Below, piece by piece: positions 15,318-24,527 of a stretch of 51,612 nucleotides of DNA. The notes beneath the pieces are model-generated. The model saw only the letters and a list, made by a program, of their open reading frames with translations. It made no database searches and was not told where the DNA came from. Within the stretch, counting starts at the first letter, position 1. Every line of letters begins with the position of its first letter. This stretch comes from an uncultured Lachnospiraceae bacterium (GTDB lineage: Bacteria > Bacillota > Clostridia > Lachnospirales > Lachnospiraceae), in assembly GCA_910585905.1 (NCBI GenBank), contig CAJUID010000023.1, forward strand, positions 1-51,612, given 5' to 3'. The translations under genes and the position numbers were made by a program.

Positions 15318-16798
15318 TGGGTAAGGTTTATCTGGTCGGGGCAGGACCTGGTGATGTGGGCCTGCTTACATTAAAGGGAATGGAAAAACTACGCGCCTGC
15401 GATGCCGTAATCTATGACAGGCTTGCATCTGAGGAGTTATTGGATTTTGTCAGTGCAGGCTGTGAGAAAATATATGTGGGGAAGCAGTCTGGAAAACATA
15501 CGAGAAAGCAGGATGAGATTAATCAGATTTTGGTAGATTGTGCGAAAAGACATACATGCGTTGTACGATTAAAGGGCGGTGATTCCTTTGTTTTTGGGAG
15601 AGGCGGGGAGGAGATTGAGTCGCTGGAAAAGGAGGGGATTCCCTATGAGCTGGTACCGGGGGTTACTTCTGCAGTTGCCGTTCCAGAGTGCGCAGGGATT
15701 CCGTTGACTCACCGGGGGGTAAGTAGAAGTTTTCATGTGATTACTGGGCACACGGAATCTTCGGTAGGCAGCCCTGACTATAATTATAAAATATTGGCGA
15801 ATCTGGAGGGGACTCTTGTATTTTTAATGGGGCTTTTAAATCTGAAGGAGATTGCACAAAATTTGATAAGTGCTGGAATGGCAGCATATACGCCCGCTGC
15901 GGTCATTGCCGATGGTACTATGGCAGGGCAGCAGACGGTCAGGGGATGTCTTTTCGATATTGCATCCAGAGTAATCGAAAAAGGGATTGTCCCGCCTGCA
16001 GTTGTCGTGATAGGAAAAACAGCAGGTTTTCATTACCGTTATTGTGGAAATGGTCCGCGAGTAGGAATTACGGCAACAAAGGCATTACAAGATAAGCTAA
16101 AAAAAGGATTGGACAACATGGGAATGGACGCAGTGACAGTATGTAATATGGAGCTTGAAAAAACCGCTCAGGTCGAAATGCTTCGTAAAGAATTACATGA
16201 TCTGCAAGGATACCAATGGATTGTCTTTACCAGCCAAAATGCCGTTTCTCTTTTTTTTGAGGAGATAAAAGGGGAGGGAATTGACATTCGGCAGCTTGGA
16301 AATATAAAGTTTGCAGCTCTCGGCAGCGGGACAGCGGGCAAGTTAAGGCAATATGGTATTTTGCCTGACTTTGTTCCTTCTATATATACTGTACAGGTTT
16401 TTGCGGATGAGTTTGTACAGATTGTAACGGAAGGAGAAAAGGTATTGATTCCGCGGGCAGCACAGGGGAGTGTTGTTTTAACAGATGTATTGGAAAAGCA
16501 TCATATTGCTTTTTTAAATCTTCCGGTTTATGATGTAACAGGTTGTCTTACAGATTCGGTTCATATGCTTAGTGGGTTAGATTATTTGGTATTTGTTAGT
16601 GCTTCCGGTGTGCAGGAGTTTTTTAGGCTGTTGGAGGAAAGAGGGATTTGTTTGCCGGAAAGGATTCAGTTTGCATGTATTGGTAGGATAACCGCAAAAA
16701 AATTAGAAGAATGCTGCAGACAGGCGGACATTGTAGCGGACGCCAGCGATGTGGATGGTTTGCTGGAAGCGATAGCTGCATCAATAAAACATTTGTAG
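15317..16798 (+). CDS. cobA-hemD: Uroporphyrinogen-III C-methyltransferase / uroporphyrinogen-III synthase fusion
   Basis: This is a 493-residue fusion. Residues 1-~245 are a SUMT: GAGPGDVGLLTLKG, VVRLKGGDSFVFGRGGEE, VPGVTSAVAVPECAGIPLTH and ITGHTE are the SAM-dependent methyltransferase motifs that turn uroporphyrinogen III into precorrin-2. Residues ~250-493 are a HemD: WIVFTSQNAVSLFF and LDYLVFVSASGVQEFF are the two lobes that close the macrocycle. The fusion channels product straight to precorrin-2, the branch to siroheme and cobalamin. This architecture is common in clostridia. Its ATG overlaps the hemC stop by one base. Confidence 0.93.
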   Translation: MGKVYLVGAGPGDVGLLTLKGMEKLRACDAVIYDRLASEELLDFVSAGCEKIYVGKQSGKHTRKQDEINQILVDCAKRHTCVVRLKGGDSFVFGRGGEEIESLEKEGIPYELVPGVTSAVAVPECAGIPLTHRGVSRSFHVITGHTESSVGSPDYNYKILANLEGTLVFLMGLLNLKEIAQNLISAGMAAYTPAAVIADGTMAGQQTVRGCLFDIASRVIEKGIVPPAVVVIGKTAGFHYRYCGNGPRVGITATKALQDKLKKGLDNMGMDAVTVCNMELEKTAQVEMLRKELHDLQGYQWIVFTSQNAVSLFFEEIKGEGIDIRQLGNIKFAALGSGTAGKLRQYGILPDFVPSIYTVQVFADEFVQIVTEGEKVLIPRAAQGSVVLTDVLEKHHIAFLNLPVYDVTGCLTDSVHMLSGLDYLVFVSASGVQEFFRLLEERGICLPERIQFACIGRITAKKLEECCRQADIVADASDVDGLLEAIAASIKHL

Positions 16799-16815
16799 TA
16801 GAAAGGGGAACAGAT

Positions 16816-17778
16816 ATGGTGCGCATGAGGCGGTTGCGGGTAAATGAGGCAATGCGGAGTATGGTTCGGGAGACTAGCTTGAATAAGTCTGACCTAGTCT
16901 ATCCAGTATTTATTATAGAAGGGGAAAATATCAAAAATCCGGTAGATTCTATGCCGGGAATTTTTCAGTATTCCATTGACCGTTTTGAGGAAGAGTTAGA
17001 AAGGATATTGGATGCAGGGATTGGGGCAATTCTTGTTTTTGGCATTCCGGCACACAAGGATGAGGTGGGGAGCGAAGCATACCATGATCAGGGAGTGACA
17101 CAGCGGGCAATCCGTTTTATTAAGGAAAAGGCGCCTGGTCTTCTTGTAATCGCGGATGTCTGTCTGTGTGAATATACTTCTCATGGTCATTGCGGCCTGA
17201 TTCATGGGCAGGAGATATTAAATGATGAGACATTGGGGCTTTTGGGAAAGATGTCGGTTAGTCTTGCAAAGGCAGGGGCTGATATAATTGCGCCATCTGA
17301 TATGATGGATGGAAGAGTGGAATTTATCAGGAATGCTATGGATGATAATGGGTTAAAAAATACTGCGGTTATGGCATACAGTGCAAAATTTGCATCCGGT
17401 TATTATTCGCCGTTCCGGGATGCGGCTGGGTCGGCGCCTTCCTTTGGGGACCGCAAAACATATCAGATGGACCCGGCAAATGGAAGAGAGGCAGTTAGGG
17501 AATGTGAGACAGATATCTGTGAGGGGGCAGATATTATTATGGTAAAGCCAGCTCTTGCTTATCTGGATGTAGTAAAAGAAGTTTCGCGCCGGACGGATTA
17601 CCCTATTGCAGTTTACAATGTCAGTGGGGAGTATTCAATGGTTAAGGCTGCTGTGCAGAATGGATGGCTTGATGAAAAGCGCATTGTGATGGAAAATTTG
17701 ACAGCTATGAAGCGCGCCGGGGCAAAGATTATTATTACATATCACGCGTTGGATGCCGCAGGATGGATCGGTGCGTAG
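16816..17778 (+). CDS. hemB: Delta-aminolevulinic acid dehydratase (porphobilinogen synthase)
   Basis: This 321-residue enzyme condenses two 5-aminolevulinates to porphobilinogen. The active-site lysines are in MAYSAKFASGYYSPFRDA and YPIAVYNVSGEYSMVKAA. The metal-site segment DVCLCEYTSHGHCGL keeps the three Cys of the zinc-dependent class. ATG at 16816 or 16825 are both possible; the first is 17 bases after the fusion gene, behind GAAAGGGG. The gene order C-(A/D)-B-L is the standard clostridial arrangement. Confidence 0.95.
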   Translation: MVRMRRLRVNEAMRSMVRETSLNKSDLVYPVFIIEGENIKNPVDSMPGIFQYSIDRFEEELERILDAGIGAILVFGIPAHKDEVGSEAYHDQGVTQRAIRFIKEKAPGLLVIADVCLCEYTSHGHCGLIHGQEILNDETLGLLGKMSVSLAKAGADIIAPSDMMDGRVEFIRNAMDDNGLKNTAVMAYSAKFASGYYSPFRDAAGSAPSFGDRKTYQMDPANGREAVRECETDICEGADIIMVKPALAYLDVVKEVSRRTDYPIAVYNVSGEYSMVKAAVQNGWLDEKRIVMENLTAMKRAGAKIIITYHALDAAGWIGA

Positions 17779-17806
17779 TATGCCCTAGCGCGGGAAAGGA
17801 AAATTT

Positions 17807-19084
17807 ATGTACAACGAGTCTGATTTGTTATATGAGAAATCTAAGAGATATATGCCAGGCGGTGTCAATAGTCCAGTCAGGGCTTTTTATGCGGTGCACC
17901 GCAATCCAGTTTTTATTGATCACGCAGAAGGCTCTAAAATTTATGATGTAGATGGCAATGAATATATTGATTATGTTTGTTCCTGGGGACCTGGAATTTT
18001 AGGGCATTGTAGAAAAGAAGTGATAGAGGCAGTGCAGGGTACGTGTTCCAAGGGTCTTACATTTGGGGCGCCTACCAAGAACGAATATATTCTTGCAGAG
18101 CTTGTACAAGAATTTATGCCATCTATGGAGATGCTGCGGCTGGTCAATTCCGGGACGGAAGCAGTGATGAGTGCTATCAGGGCGGCAAGGGGATTTACGG
18201 GCAGGGATAAGATAGTTAAATTTAGGGGGTGTTATCATGGGCATTCCGACGGTTTGCTAGTAAAAGCTGGTTCTGGGGCTCTTACACAGTCTGTACCAGA
18301 TAGCCTAGGTGTGCCAGAGGATTATACAAAACATACTCTTGTGGCAGAATACAATGATACTACAAGTGTAGAGAAATTATTTGGGGAGTATGGAAAGGAG
18401 ATTGCTGCTATTATTGTAGAACCAGTAGCAGCTAATATGGGGGTTGTCCTGCCAAAAGAGAGATTTTTACAGGGACTTCGACGCATTGCGGATCAGTACC
18501 ATGCCCTGCTTATTTTTGATGAGGTGATTACGGGGTTTCGTTTGGCGCCTGGCGGGGCGCAGGAATATTTTGGGGTAAAGCCGGATTTGACTACGCTTGG
18601 CAAAATAATTGGCGGAGGGATGCCGATGGCAGCCTATGGCGGAAGAAGGGATATTATGGAGGTGGTAGCCCCTCTAGGCGGCGTATATCAGGCGGGGACG
18701 TTATCTGGAAATCCGGTAGCAACCACTGCAGGGATCGAGACGTTAAAGCTATTAAAACAGGAGCCAGGCTTATACAGTCAGATTGAGGCTGGCACAAAAA
18801 AAATAGCAGATACCATACGGGAGGCATTTGGGGATAAAATATGTGTAAACCAGATTGGTTCCCTGATGAGTGCTTTTTTTATAAATGAGCAGGTGGTTGA
18901 CTACAAGAGTGCAGTACGGTCGGATACCGAAGCGTATGCGGCGTATTTTAATTATATGCTTGGGCAGGGAATATACCTGGCGCCTTCTCAGTTTGAGGCA
19001 ATGTTTATTTCTTATGCACACAGTGAAGAGGACATCAGGAGAACATGCAGGGCGATAACACAATATGCTGCTGATATGAAATAA
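17807..19084 (+). CDS. hemL: Glutamate-1-semialdehyde 2,1-aminomutase
   Basis: This 425-residue PLP enzyme moves the amino group of glutamate-1-semialdehyde to give 5-aminolevulinate, completing the C5 route begun by HemA. Recognisable parts are YMPGGVNSPVRAF, VNSGTEAVMSAIRAARGFTG, CYHGHSDGLLVKAGSG, IFDEVITGFR and the PLP-lysine region TTLGKIIGGGMPMAAYGG. Length is normal. It is the last gene of the operon; no clear terminator follows, and the next 160 bases are an interspersed repeat. Confidence 0.95.
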   Translation: MYNESDLLYEKSKRYMPGGVNSPVRAFYAVHRNPVFIDHAEGSKIYDVDGNEYIDYVCSWGPGILGHCRKEVIEAVQGTCSKGLTFGAPTKNEYILAELVQEFMPSMEMLRLVNSGTEAVMSAIRAARGFTGRDKIVKFRGCYHGHSDGLLVKAGSGALTQSVPDSLGVPEDYTKHTLVAEYNDTTSVEKLFGEYGKEIAAIIVEPVAANMGVVLPKERFLQGLRRIADQYHALLIFDEVITGFRLAPGGAQEYFGVKPDLTTLGKIIGGGMPMAAYGGRRDIMEVVAPLGGVYQAGTLSGNPVATTAGIETLKLLKQEPGLYSQIEAGTKKIADTIREAFGDKICVNQIGSLMSAFFINEQVVDYKSAVRSDTEAYAAYFNYMLGQGIYLAPSQFEAMFISYAHSEEDIRRTCRAITQYAADMK

Positions 19085-19090
19085 TTTTGT

Positions 19091-19251
19091 CGGGGCAACA
19101 GCATTTTCTTTTTGGGACGTAGCTTACCTCATTAAAACAAAAAACATGAATTAGATAGAAATGCAGGCAAGATAAATTTTTGCAATGGATAACTGAAAAT
19201 TATTATCTATTTTATTGACTATAAATTGTAAAAATATGCGCTGTTGCCCTG
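19091..19251 (+). repeat. AT-rich inverted-repeat element, copy R2 (complete)
   Basis: This 161-bp element begins CGGGGCAACAGCATTTTCTT and ends GCGCTGTTGCCCTG, so the ends share GGGCAACAGC as inverted repeats. The flanks repeat ATAATTTT (19081-19088 and 19252-19259), a possible target duplication that includes the hemL stop codon. From 19134 on it aligns with 27840-27956 over about 118 bases. From 19186 it matches 1452-1519. It has no coding capacity. Confidence 0.75.
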
Positions 19252-19302
19252 ATAATTTTATAAATTGGCATTTCTTTTTAACTTGTTCTGTGATAAAATG
19301 AA

Positions 19303-19360
19303 ATCCGGCTGAACCGAAAACGCAGCGGATGTAGTATATTACTGCAGGCGATGCGCTTTT
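19303..19360 (+). promoter_or_regulatory. Possible attenuator-like leader of the flavodiiron gene
   Basis: Two hairpins compete for the same bases. ATCCG-g-CTG (19303-19311) pairs with CAGCGGAT (19323-19330). CGCA (19321-19324) plus GTAGTA (19331-19336) can instead pair with TACTGC (19340-19345) and TGCG (19352-19355), followed by CTTTTTGT. The second would be a terminator. I recognise no known riboswitch class. If the -10 at 19294 is real, the first arm would only just be transcribed, which weakens the idea. Confidence 0.25.
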
Positions 19361-19396
19361 TGTATAAATGATAATAATCCAAAGGAGGAGAATAGA

Positions 19397-20563
19397 ATGG
19401 ATGTAACAATTTCAAATGCAGTAAAGTACATTGGAGTGGATGACACAACAATTGACCTGTTTGAGAGCCAGTATGTGGTGCCAGAGGGCGTGTCATATAA
19501 TTCCTATGTGATATTGGATGAAAAGATAGCAGTAATGGATACGGTGGATAAGCGTGGGATGGAAGAGTGGGAGGCGAATCTTTTGAAAGCCTTGGATGGC
19601 AAGAAGGTAGATTACCTGGTAGTCCAGCATCTTGAGCCGGACCATGCGGGGAGCGTTGCAAGGCTGGTAGAATTATTCCCAGATGTAACTTTAGTGGGAA
19701 ATGCAAAGACATTTGCCATGTTGCCTCAATTTTTTGATTTTCCATTAGAGGGACATACTATGACCGTAAAGGAAGGGGATACCCTTTCCTTGGGGGAACA
19801 TACGCTTACATTTGTAATGGCGCCGATGGTACACTGGCCAGAGGTAATGGTTTCTTATGAAAGCAAAGAGAAGATTTTATTCTCGGCGGATGGTTTCGGA
19901 AAATTTGGTGCTTTATCAAAGACGGAGGATGATGACTGGGCATGTGAGGCGCGCAGATACTACTTTAATATCGTAGGGAAATATGGCGCACCTGTTCAGA
20001 CACTTTTAAAGAAGGCGTCTGCTCTGGAAATTGCTACGATTTGTCCGCTGCATGGCCCGATTTTGAAAGAAGATCTGGGATATTATCTTGACAAATATAA
20101 TACTTGGAGCAGTTATACACCAGAAGATAAGGGGATTTTGATTGCTTATGCTTCTATTCATGGAAATACGGCTGAGGCTGCAAATAAGCTTGCGGACATC
20201 CTTCGGGAGAAAGGTGCAGAGAAGGTAGTTGTCAGTGACCTTGCGAGGGAAGATATGGCAGAGGTGATTGAGGATGCATTCCGCTATGACCGTATGATTG
20301 TGGCAGCAGCCAGCTATGATGCAGGTGTATTTCCTTGTATGCAGGATTTCCTGCACCATCTACAGAGCAAGGCTTACCAGAACCGTAAGGTTGGTATTAT
20401 GGAAAATGGTTCTTGGGCACCAAGTGCAGCAAAAGCAATGGGGGCAGTGCTGGAAAGTATGAAGAATGTAGAGATTGCAGAACCTACCGTGACAATCCGC
20501 TCTACATTAAAAGACAGCGATATTCCAGCCCTAGAACAGCTTGCTGATGCAATGATAGGCTAA
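19397..20563 (+). CDS. Flavodiiron protein (FprA-type A flavoprotein)
   Basis: This 388-residue cytosolic enzyme reduces O2 to water or NO to N2O, protecting anaerobes. The N-terminal beta-lactamase-like domain (1-~245) carries the di-iron ligands in HLEPDHAG (~residue 80), MVHWPEVMV, FSADGFGKFG and CPLHGPIL. The C-terminal flavodoxin domain (~250-388) has the FMN loop YASIHGNTAEAANKLAD and NGSWAPSAAKAM. No rubredoxin or reductase domain is fused, so an external electron donor is needed. GGAGGAG precedes the ATG. The PFOR gene that supplies reduced ferredoxin follows, which fits the job. Confidence 0.92.
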   Translation: MDVTISNAVKYIGVDDTTIDLFESQYVVPEGVSYNSYVILDEKIAVMDTVDKRGMEEWEANLLKALDGKKVDYLVVQHLEPDHAGSVARLVELFPDVTLVGNAKTFAMLPQFFDFPLEGHTMTVKEGDTLSLGEHTLTFVMAPMVHWPEVMVSYESKEKILFSADGFGKFGALSKTEDDDWACEARRYYFNIVGKYGAPVQTLLKKASALEIATICPLHGPILKEDLGYYLDKYNTWSSYTPEDKGILIAYASIHGNTAEAANKLADILREKGAEKVVVSDLAREDMAEVIEDAFRYDRMIVAAASYDAGVFPCMQDFLHHLQSKAYQNRKVGIMENGSWAPSAAKAMGAVLESMKNVEIAEPTVTIRSTLKDSDIPALEQLADAMIG

Positions 20564-20709
20564 AAATAGGGCAAGTTAGGCCCGTAGCGAATGCTTCGCA
20601 ATTTTTGCAGGCGGCCGTAGTTATATTGGTCTTTTCCTATGAAATATAAAAATTTGCAAAGTATATAATTGTAACATAGTGGAAATTAGAAATATCCAGG
20701 TTACTTTCC

Positions 20710-20738
20710 TTTACTTTTTGCTTTGTAAGTGCTAAAAT
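20710..20738 (+). promoter_or_regulatory. Promoter of nifJ
   Basis: TTTACT (20710-20715) and TAAAAT (20733-20738) are 17 bases apart, and 36 bases later comes the ATG behind AAGGAGG. The gap between the flavodiiron gene and nifJ is 211 bases and also holds a small GCGAA-TGC-TTCGC hairpin near 20587. Confidence 0.55.
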
Positions 20739-20774
20739 ATTGACAATAATTCAAATTAAGGAGGAATTTACTAA

Positions 20775-23700
20775 ATGGCTAGAGCTAAACAATCAATGGA
20801 TGGAAATACAGCCGCAGCTCATGTAGCATATGCCTACACTGAAGTAGCTGGTATCTATCCAATCACACCTTCAAGCCCGATGGCTGATTCCGTAGATATG
20901 TGGTCAGCAGCAGGTCAGAAGAACATTTTTGGCAGCACAGTTAAGGTTGTAGAGATGGAGTCAGAGGCAGGCGCAGCAGGTACCGTTCATGGTTCTCTTG
21001 CAGCAGGTGCCCTTACTACTACATTTACTGCATCACAGGGTCTTCTTCTTATGATTCCGAATATGTACAAAATTGCAGGCGAGCAGCTTCCTTGTGTATT
21101 TGATGTATCTGCCCGTACTGTATCAACACATGCTTTAAATATTTTCGGCGATCATAGTGATGTTTATGCATGCCGTCAGACAGGTTTTGCTATGTTAGCT
21201 GAGACAAACCCTCAGGAAGTTATGGACTTAAGCCCAGTTGCACATTTAGCAGCATTAGAGGGAAAAGTACCGTTCATTAACTTCTTTGATGGTTTCCGTA
21301 CGTCCCATGAGATTCAGAAGATTGAAAAATGGGATTATGAAGAATTAAAAGAAATGTGTCCGATGGATGCAGTTGAGGAGTTCCGCAAGCATGCGTTAAA
21401 TCCTGAGCATCCGGCATCCCGTGGTTCCCACGAGAACGGTGATGTATTCTTCCAGCACCGTGAGGCTTGCAACAAGGCATACGATGCACTTCCTGCTGTT
21501 GTAGAGAAGTATATGAAGAAGATCAATGAGAAATTAGGGACAGATTATGATCTGTTTAACTACTATGGTGCTCCTGATGCAGACCGTGTAATTGTAGCAA
21601 TGGGTTCTATCTGTGATGTGGCAGAAGAGGTTATTGATTATTTAACAGCAAAGGGAGAAAAAGTTGGTCTTATTAAAGTTCGTTTATACCGTCCATGGTC
21701 TTCAGAAGCAATCTTAAAGGTGATTCCTAAGACAGCAAAGAAGATTGCGGTTCTTGACCGTACAAAAGAGCCTGGTTCTCTGGGTGATCCATTGTACTTA
21801 GACGTAGCAGCTACACTTCGTGAAGCTGGTATGAATGATGTTGTACTTACTGGCGGACGTTATGGACTTGGTTCTAAGGATACACCGCCTTCTTCTGTAT
21901 TCGCTATCTTCAAAGAGTTAGAGAAAGACGATCCAAAGCCTCGCTTTACAGTTGGTATTGTGGATGATGTTACAAACTTGAGCCTTCCAGAGGTTAAGCC
22001 TGCTCCGATTACTTCTGCACCAGGAACAAAAGAGTGCAAGTTCTGGGGTCTTGGCGGTGATGGTACAGTAGGTGCTAACAAGAACTCTACAAAGATTATC
22101 GGTGACCATACAGACAAGTTTATTCAGGCATATTTCCAGTATGACTCAAAGAAGACAGGTGGTGTTACAATTTCCCATCTTCGTTTTGGTGACAACCCAA
22201 TTAAGAGCCCATACTATATCAATCAGGCAGACTTTGTAGCATGCCATAACCCATCTTATGTTGTAAACGGATTTAAGATGGTTCAGGATGTTAAGCCAGG
22301 CGGAGTATTTATGATTAACTGCCAGTGGTCTGATGAGGAATTAGAGTCTAAGTTAAATGCGGATGCAAAGAAATATATCGCTGATAACAATATTCAGCTT
22401 TACACAATCAATGCGATTGACAAGGCAATTGAAATCGGCATGGGCAAGCGTACAAACACAATCCTTCAGTCTGCATTCTTCAAATTAGCAGATGTAATGC
22501 CGATTGATCAGGCTGTTGAGTTTATGAAGCAGGCTGCTAAGAAATCTTACTCTAAGAAGGGTGACGCAGTCGTAGAGATGAATTACAAGGCTATTGATGC
22601 TGGTGTTGATGCAGTACACAAGGTAGAGATTCCTGCTTCTTGGTCTAATCCAGAGCCGGATGCCCCTGCTAAGGAGATTACAGGACGTCCTGAGGTTGTA
22701 AAACTTGTTAAGGATCTTCTTGAGCCAATCTCTAAGATGGATGGTGACAGCCTTCCGGTATCTGCATTTGCAGAGAATCCAGATGGACAGTTTGAAGTTG
22801 GTGCGTCTGCATATGAGAAGCGTGGTACAGCCGTAACAGTTCCAGTATGGGATCCAGAAAGCTGTGTTCAGTGTAATAACTGTGCGTTTGTCTGCTCACA
22901 TGCTACAATCCGCCCATTCTTACTGAGCGAGGATGAAGTAAAGGCAGCACCTTCTAATATTAAGCTTGCTGATACAAAGCCAAAGGCTGGAGAATTTAAG
23001 TTTGCAATGAGCGTATCTCCTCTTGACTGTATGGGATGTGGTGAGTGTATCACAGTATGTCCAGCTGCAGACAAGGGTGCGATTAAGATGGTTCCACAGG
23101 AATCACAGGCAGCAGAGCAGCCAGTATTTGATTACTTAGTTGCTAATGTTGGAAAGAAAGACAGTGGATTTGCTGATAATACACCAAAGGGAAGCCAGTT
23201 CAACCAGCCGCTCCTTGAGTTCTCAGGAAGTTGTGCAGGTTGTGCAGAGACATCTTATGCCCGCTTGATCACACAGCTGTTCGGTGAGCAGATGTATATC
23301 TCAAATGCAACTGGATGTTCTTCTATCTGGGGTAACCCGGCAGCTACTTCACCATATACTGTAAATAAGGATACCAAGAAGGGTCCAGCATGGTCTAACT
23401 CCCTCTTTGAGGATAATGCAGAGCATGGTTTAGGTATGTATATTGGACAGAAGTATCTCCGTGATCAGGCAATTGAGATGCTTGAGGAAATCAAGGCATC
23501 TTCTGAGGCTTCTGCTGAAGTAAAGGCTGCAATTGATAAGTATCTTGAGACAAAGGATGATACAAAGGCAAATGCGGCAGCAACAGATGCTATGGTTGCA
23601 GAACTTGAGAAGTGCGGATGCGATAAGTCAAAAGCAGTTCTAGCTAAGAAAGATTACCTTTCTAAGAAGTCTGTATGGATTTTCGGTGGTGACGGCTGGG

Positions 23701-24323
23701 CATATGATATCGGATTTGGCGGTCTCGACCATGTACTTGCTTCTGGAGAGAATGTAAATGTAATGGTATTTGATACAGAAATGTATTCTAATACAGGTGG
23801 ACAGGCATCTAAGGCTTCTAATATCGGTGAAGTTTGCCAGTTTGCTGCAGCAGGTAAGGAAATTGGCAAGAAGAGCCTTGCTGAGATTGCTATGAGTTAT
23901 GGCTATGTATATGTAGCACAGATCGCTCTTGGCGCAAACCCTGCACAGGCAGTTAAGGCTATCTGCGAGGCTGAGGCATACAATGGTCCATCTCTGATTA
24001 TCGGATATGCTCCATGTGAGCTGCATGGTATTGCTAAGGGTGGTATGAACCATTGCCAGGATGAGATGAAGAAGGCAGTTAAGGCTGGTTATTGGAACCT
24101 CTTCTCATTCAATCCACAGCTTAAGGCAGATGGCAAGAATCCATTTACTCTGACATCAAAAGAGGGTGATGGTTCTTATCAGGAATTCCTGAATAATGAG
24201 GCTCGTTATACCCGTCTGATTAAGCCATTCCCAGAGCGTGCAGAGAAGCTCTTTAAGGAATCTGAGGAAGCTGCAAAGGCACGTTACGAGCACTTGCAGA
24301 GATTGGTAGAGCTTTATAAATAA
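20775..24323 (+). CDS. nifJ: Pyruvate:ferredoxin (flavodoxin) oxidoreductase
   Basis: This 1182-residue single-chain PFOR oxidises pyruvate and CoA to acetyl-CoA and CO2, reducing ferredoxin. Domains in order are: pyruvate-binding (AYAYTEVAGIYPITPSSPMA), CoA-binding and gamma domains, an insert with two [4Fe-4S] sites (CVQCNNCAFVC and CMGCGECITVC near residues 695-765), and the TPP domain with CAGCAET, NATGCSSIWG and GGDGWAYDIGFGG. Codon use differs from most neighbours (strong preference for GGT, CGT, CTT, TCT), the pattern of a very highly expressed gene. It is monocistronic: its own promoter in front and a strong terminator behind. Together with ackA (28.8 kb) it gives the pyruvate-to-acetate route. 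Confidence 0.97.
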   Translation: MARAKQSMDGNTAAAHVAYAYTEVAGIYPITPSSPMADSVDMWSAAGQKNIFGSTVKVVEMESEAGAAGTVHGSLAAGALTTTFTASQGLLLMIPNMYKIAGEQLPCVFDVSARTVSTHALNIFGDHSDVYACRQTGFAMLAETNPQEVMDLSPVAHLAALEGKVPFINFFDGFRTSHEIQKIEKWDYEELKEMCPMDAVEEFRKHALNPEHPASRGSHENGDVFFQHREACNKAYDALPAVVEKYMKKINEKLGTDYDLFNYYGAPDADRVIVAMGSICDVAEEVIDYLTAKGEKVGLIKVRLYRPWSSEAILKVIPKTAKKIAVLDRTKEPGSLGDPLYLDVAATLREAGMNDVVLTGGRYGLGSKDTPPSSVFAIFKELEKDDPKPRFTVGIVDDVTNLSLPEVKPAPITSAPGTKECKFWGLGGDGTVGANKNSTKIIGDHTDKFIQAYFQYDSKKTGGVTISHLRFGDNPIKSPYYINQADFVACHNPSYVVNGFKMVQDVKPGGVFMINCQWSDEELESKLNADAKKYIADNNIQLYTINAIDKAIEIGMGKRTNTILQSAFFKLADVMPIDQAVEFMKQAAKKSYSKKGDAVVEMNYKAIDAGVDAVHKVEIPASWSNPEPDAPAKEITGRPEVVKLVKDLLEPISKMDGDSLPVSAFAENPDGQFEVGASAYEKRGTAVTVPVWDPESCVQCNNCAFVCSHATIRPFLLSEDEVKAAPSNIKLADTKPKAGEFKFAMSVSPLDCMGCGECITVCPAADKGAIKMVPQESQAAEQPVFDYLVANVGKKDSGFADNTPKGSQFNQPLLEFSGSCAGCAETSYARLITQLFGEQMYISNATGCSSIWGNPAATSPYTVNKDTKKGPAWSNSLFEDNAEHGLGMYIGQKYLRDQAIEMLEEIKASSEASAEVKAAIDKYLETKDDTKANAAATDAMVAELEKCGCDKSKAVLAKKDYLSKKSVWIFGGDGWAYDIGFGGLDHVLASGENVNVMVFDTEMYSNTGGQASKASNIGEVCQFAAAGKEIGKKSLAEIAMSYGYVYVAQIALGANPAQAVKAICEAEAYNGPSLIIGYAPCELHGIAKGGMNHCQDEMKKAVKAGYWNLFSFNPQLKADGKNPFTLTSKEGDGSYQEFLNNEARYTRLIKPFPERAEKLFKESEEAAKARYEHLQRLVELYK

Positions 24324-24400
24324 TTATGTTTGATATTAGGTTAGGTGCTAAAAGGTCAATGTAATGGCTGGCTTGGCGTCATGGATAATGTAATACAAAT

Positions 24401-24442
24401 TAAAATCCCCTTTCTGGAATTTGTTTCCAGAAGGGGATTTTA
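24401..24442. terminator. Strong bidirectional terminator after nifJ
   Basis: A near-perfect 19-bp stem runs from TAAAATCCCCTTTCTGGAA (24401-24419) to 24424-24442 with a 4-base loop. A-rich left and T-rich right arms give intrinsic termination in both directions. Confidence 0.9.
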
Positions 24443-24527
24443 GATTGTGAATACTACCAATGTTTTAGGATTTGAAAGATTGGCATATAATAGTGAGAAA
24501 TTGCCCGCACATCGGAAGGGAGAAACT

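Larger units (their letters stand above)
19085..19396. other. Intergenic region: repeat element and leader of the flavodiiron gene
   Basis: It holds an AT-rich repeat element (19091-19251), then a possible structured leader (19303-19360), and GGAGGAG before the ATG at 19397. TAAAAT at 19294 could be a -10 box but no good -35 lies at the right distance. Confidence 0.5.

Noticed and set aside
20573..20640. Candidate terminator or repeat after the flavodiiron gene
   Set aside because: Only a 5-bp stem (GCGAA/TTCGC) with a short T-run; too weak to list as a terminator, and no second copy was seen.
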